Shown: positions 20,313-20,370 of the stretch, piece by piece
How the letters are laid out: the number at the start of each line of letters is the position of its first letter
Numbering within the stretch: the stretch's first letter is position 1
Virus record (IMG/VR): IMGVR_UViG_3300019776_000067
Span: 1 to 20,370 of that record
Strand: one strand, 5' to 3'
Source of the DNA: a virus
Length of the DNA stretch: 20,370 bases
The notes under the pieces: model-generated
What the model saw: only the letters and a program-made list of their open reading frames with translations
Database searches by the model: none
What the model was told of the DNA's origin: nothing
Translations under genes and position numbers: made by a program

Positions 20313-20370
20313 ACGTAGCTGACATTCAGCAACGCCTTTCCGTCGCCGGTTACGACTGCGGCCCCATTGA
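20309..20370 (+). CDS. Endolysin with N-terminal peptidoglycan-binding domain (5' end only)
   Basis: ATG 20309 overlaps the previous stop in ATGA and sits behind AAGGGAGG (20294-20301). The 20 visible residues MNVADIQQRLSVAGYDCGPI match the start of a PG_binding_1 domain (helix, then L-x-x-x-G-Y/F-D-x-G-x-I). Such domains anchor cell-wall hydrolases, and the gene context (holin-like protein upstream) supports an endolysin. The catalytic part is beyond the window. Confidence 0.7.
   Translation, partial: MNVADIQQRLSVAGYDCGPI

Noticed and set aside
1-20370. CRISPR arrays, tRNA genes, insertion sequences, phage attachment sites
   Set aside because: I saw no regularly spaced repeats, no cloverleaf-like sequence, no transposase and no integrase in the window.

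Overview
The window is a contiguous piece of a tailed double-stranded DNA phage genome, or of a closely related prophage. It carries the packaging, head, short-tail, DNA-ejection and tail-spike modules and the start of the lysis module. All convincing genes lie on the + strand, are packed almost end to end, and often overlap by 1 or 4 bases. The gene set (two terminase subunits, a P22-type portal of 681 aa, an acidic scaffold, a DUF5309/SU10-type major capsid protein, an SU10/P22 gp4-like adaptor, a gp10-like tail nozzle, several internal virion proteins and a pectate-lyase-fold spike, with no tape-measure or tail-tube genes) points to a podovirus. The moderately GC-rich sequence and the protein style resemble phages of Alphaproteobacteria, but this host call is weak. 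No bacterial gene is visible that would prove integration.

Layout. 1-90: possible tail end of an upstream gene and a terminator-like inverted repeat. 94-1084: a probable head or tail surface protein and two small coupled ORFs. 1147-2935: terminase small and large subunits. 2932-5839: a 61-aa protein, the portal, then three small unknown proteins. 5902-7790: scaffold and major capsid protein, closed by a UUCG-loop terminator (7814-7841). 7856-10515: small capsid-proximal protein, conserved 107-aa protein, head-tail adaptor and nozzle. 10512-12516: a protein with an ADP-ribosyltransferase-like domain, a tail-collar protein and a GNAT-like protein. 12517-13098: a free-standing HNH endonuclease with a highly structured leader. 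13108-17230: internal virion (DNA-ejection) proteins, with a mini M15-type peptidase among them. 17231-17383: two terminators. 17384-18957: tail spike and an XhlA/holin-like membrane protein. 18958-19047: candidate promoter and a leader with competing hairpins. 19048-20370: HTH-metallophosphoesterase, an unknown protein, and the beginning of an endolysin with a peptidoglycan-binding domain.

How it fits together. Terminase packages DNA through the portal into a head built from capsid protein on the scaffold. The adaptor, nozzle and collar proteins complete a short tail carrying the spike. The internal proteins probably leave the head with the DNA and, with the small peptidase, help it cross the envelope. 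The ADP-ribosyltransferase-like protein sits in the tail block and has an N-terminal region resembling virion cargo, so it may be delivered to the host at infection.

The most unusual points are these. The internal virion gene at 13108 appears to start with ATC behind a perfect AGGAGG. The HNH gene sits immediately upstream in the same frame, separated by a single amber codon, and has a hairpin-bearing leader. Start-stop coupling through TTGA and GTGA is heavy. A putative virion-borne ADP-ribosyltransferase is present. Mutually exclusive RNA hairpins precede the phosphoesterase gene.
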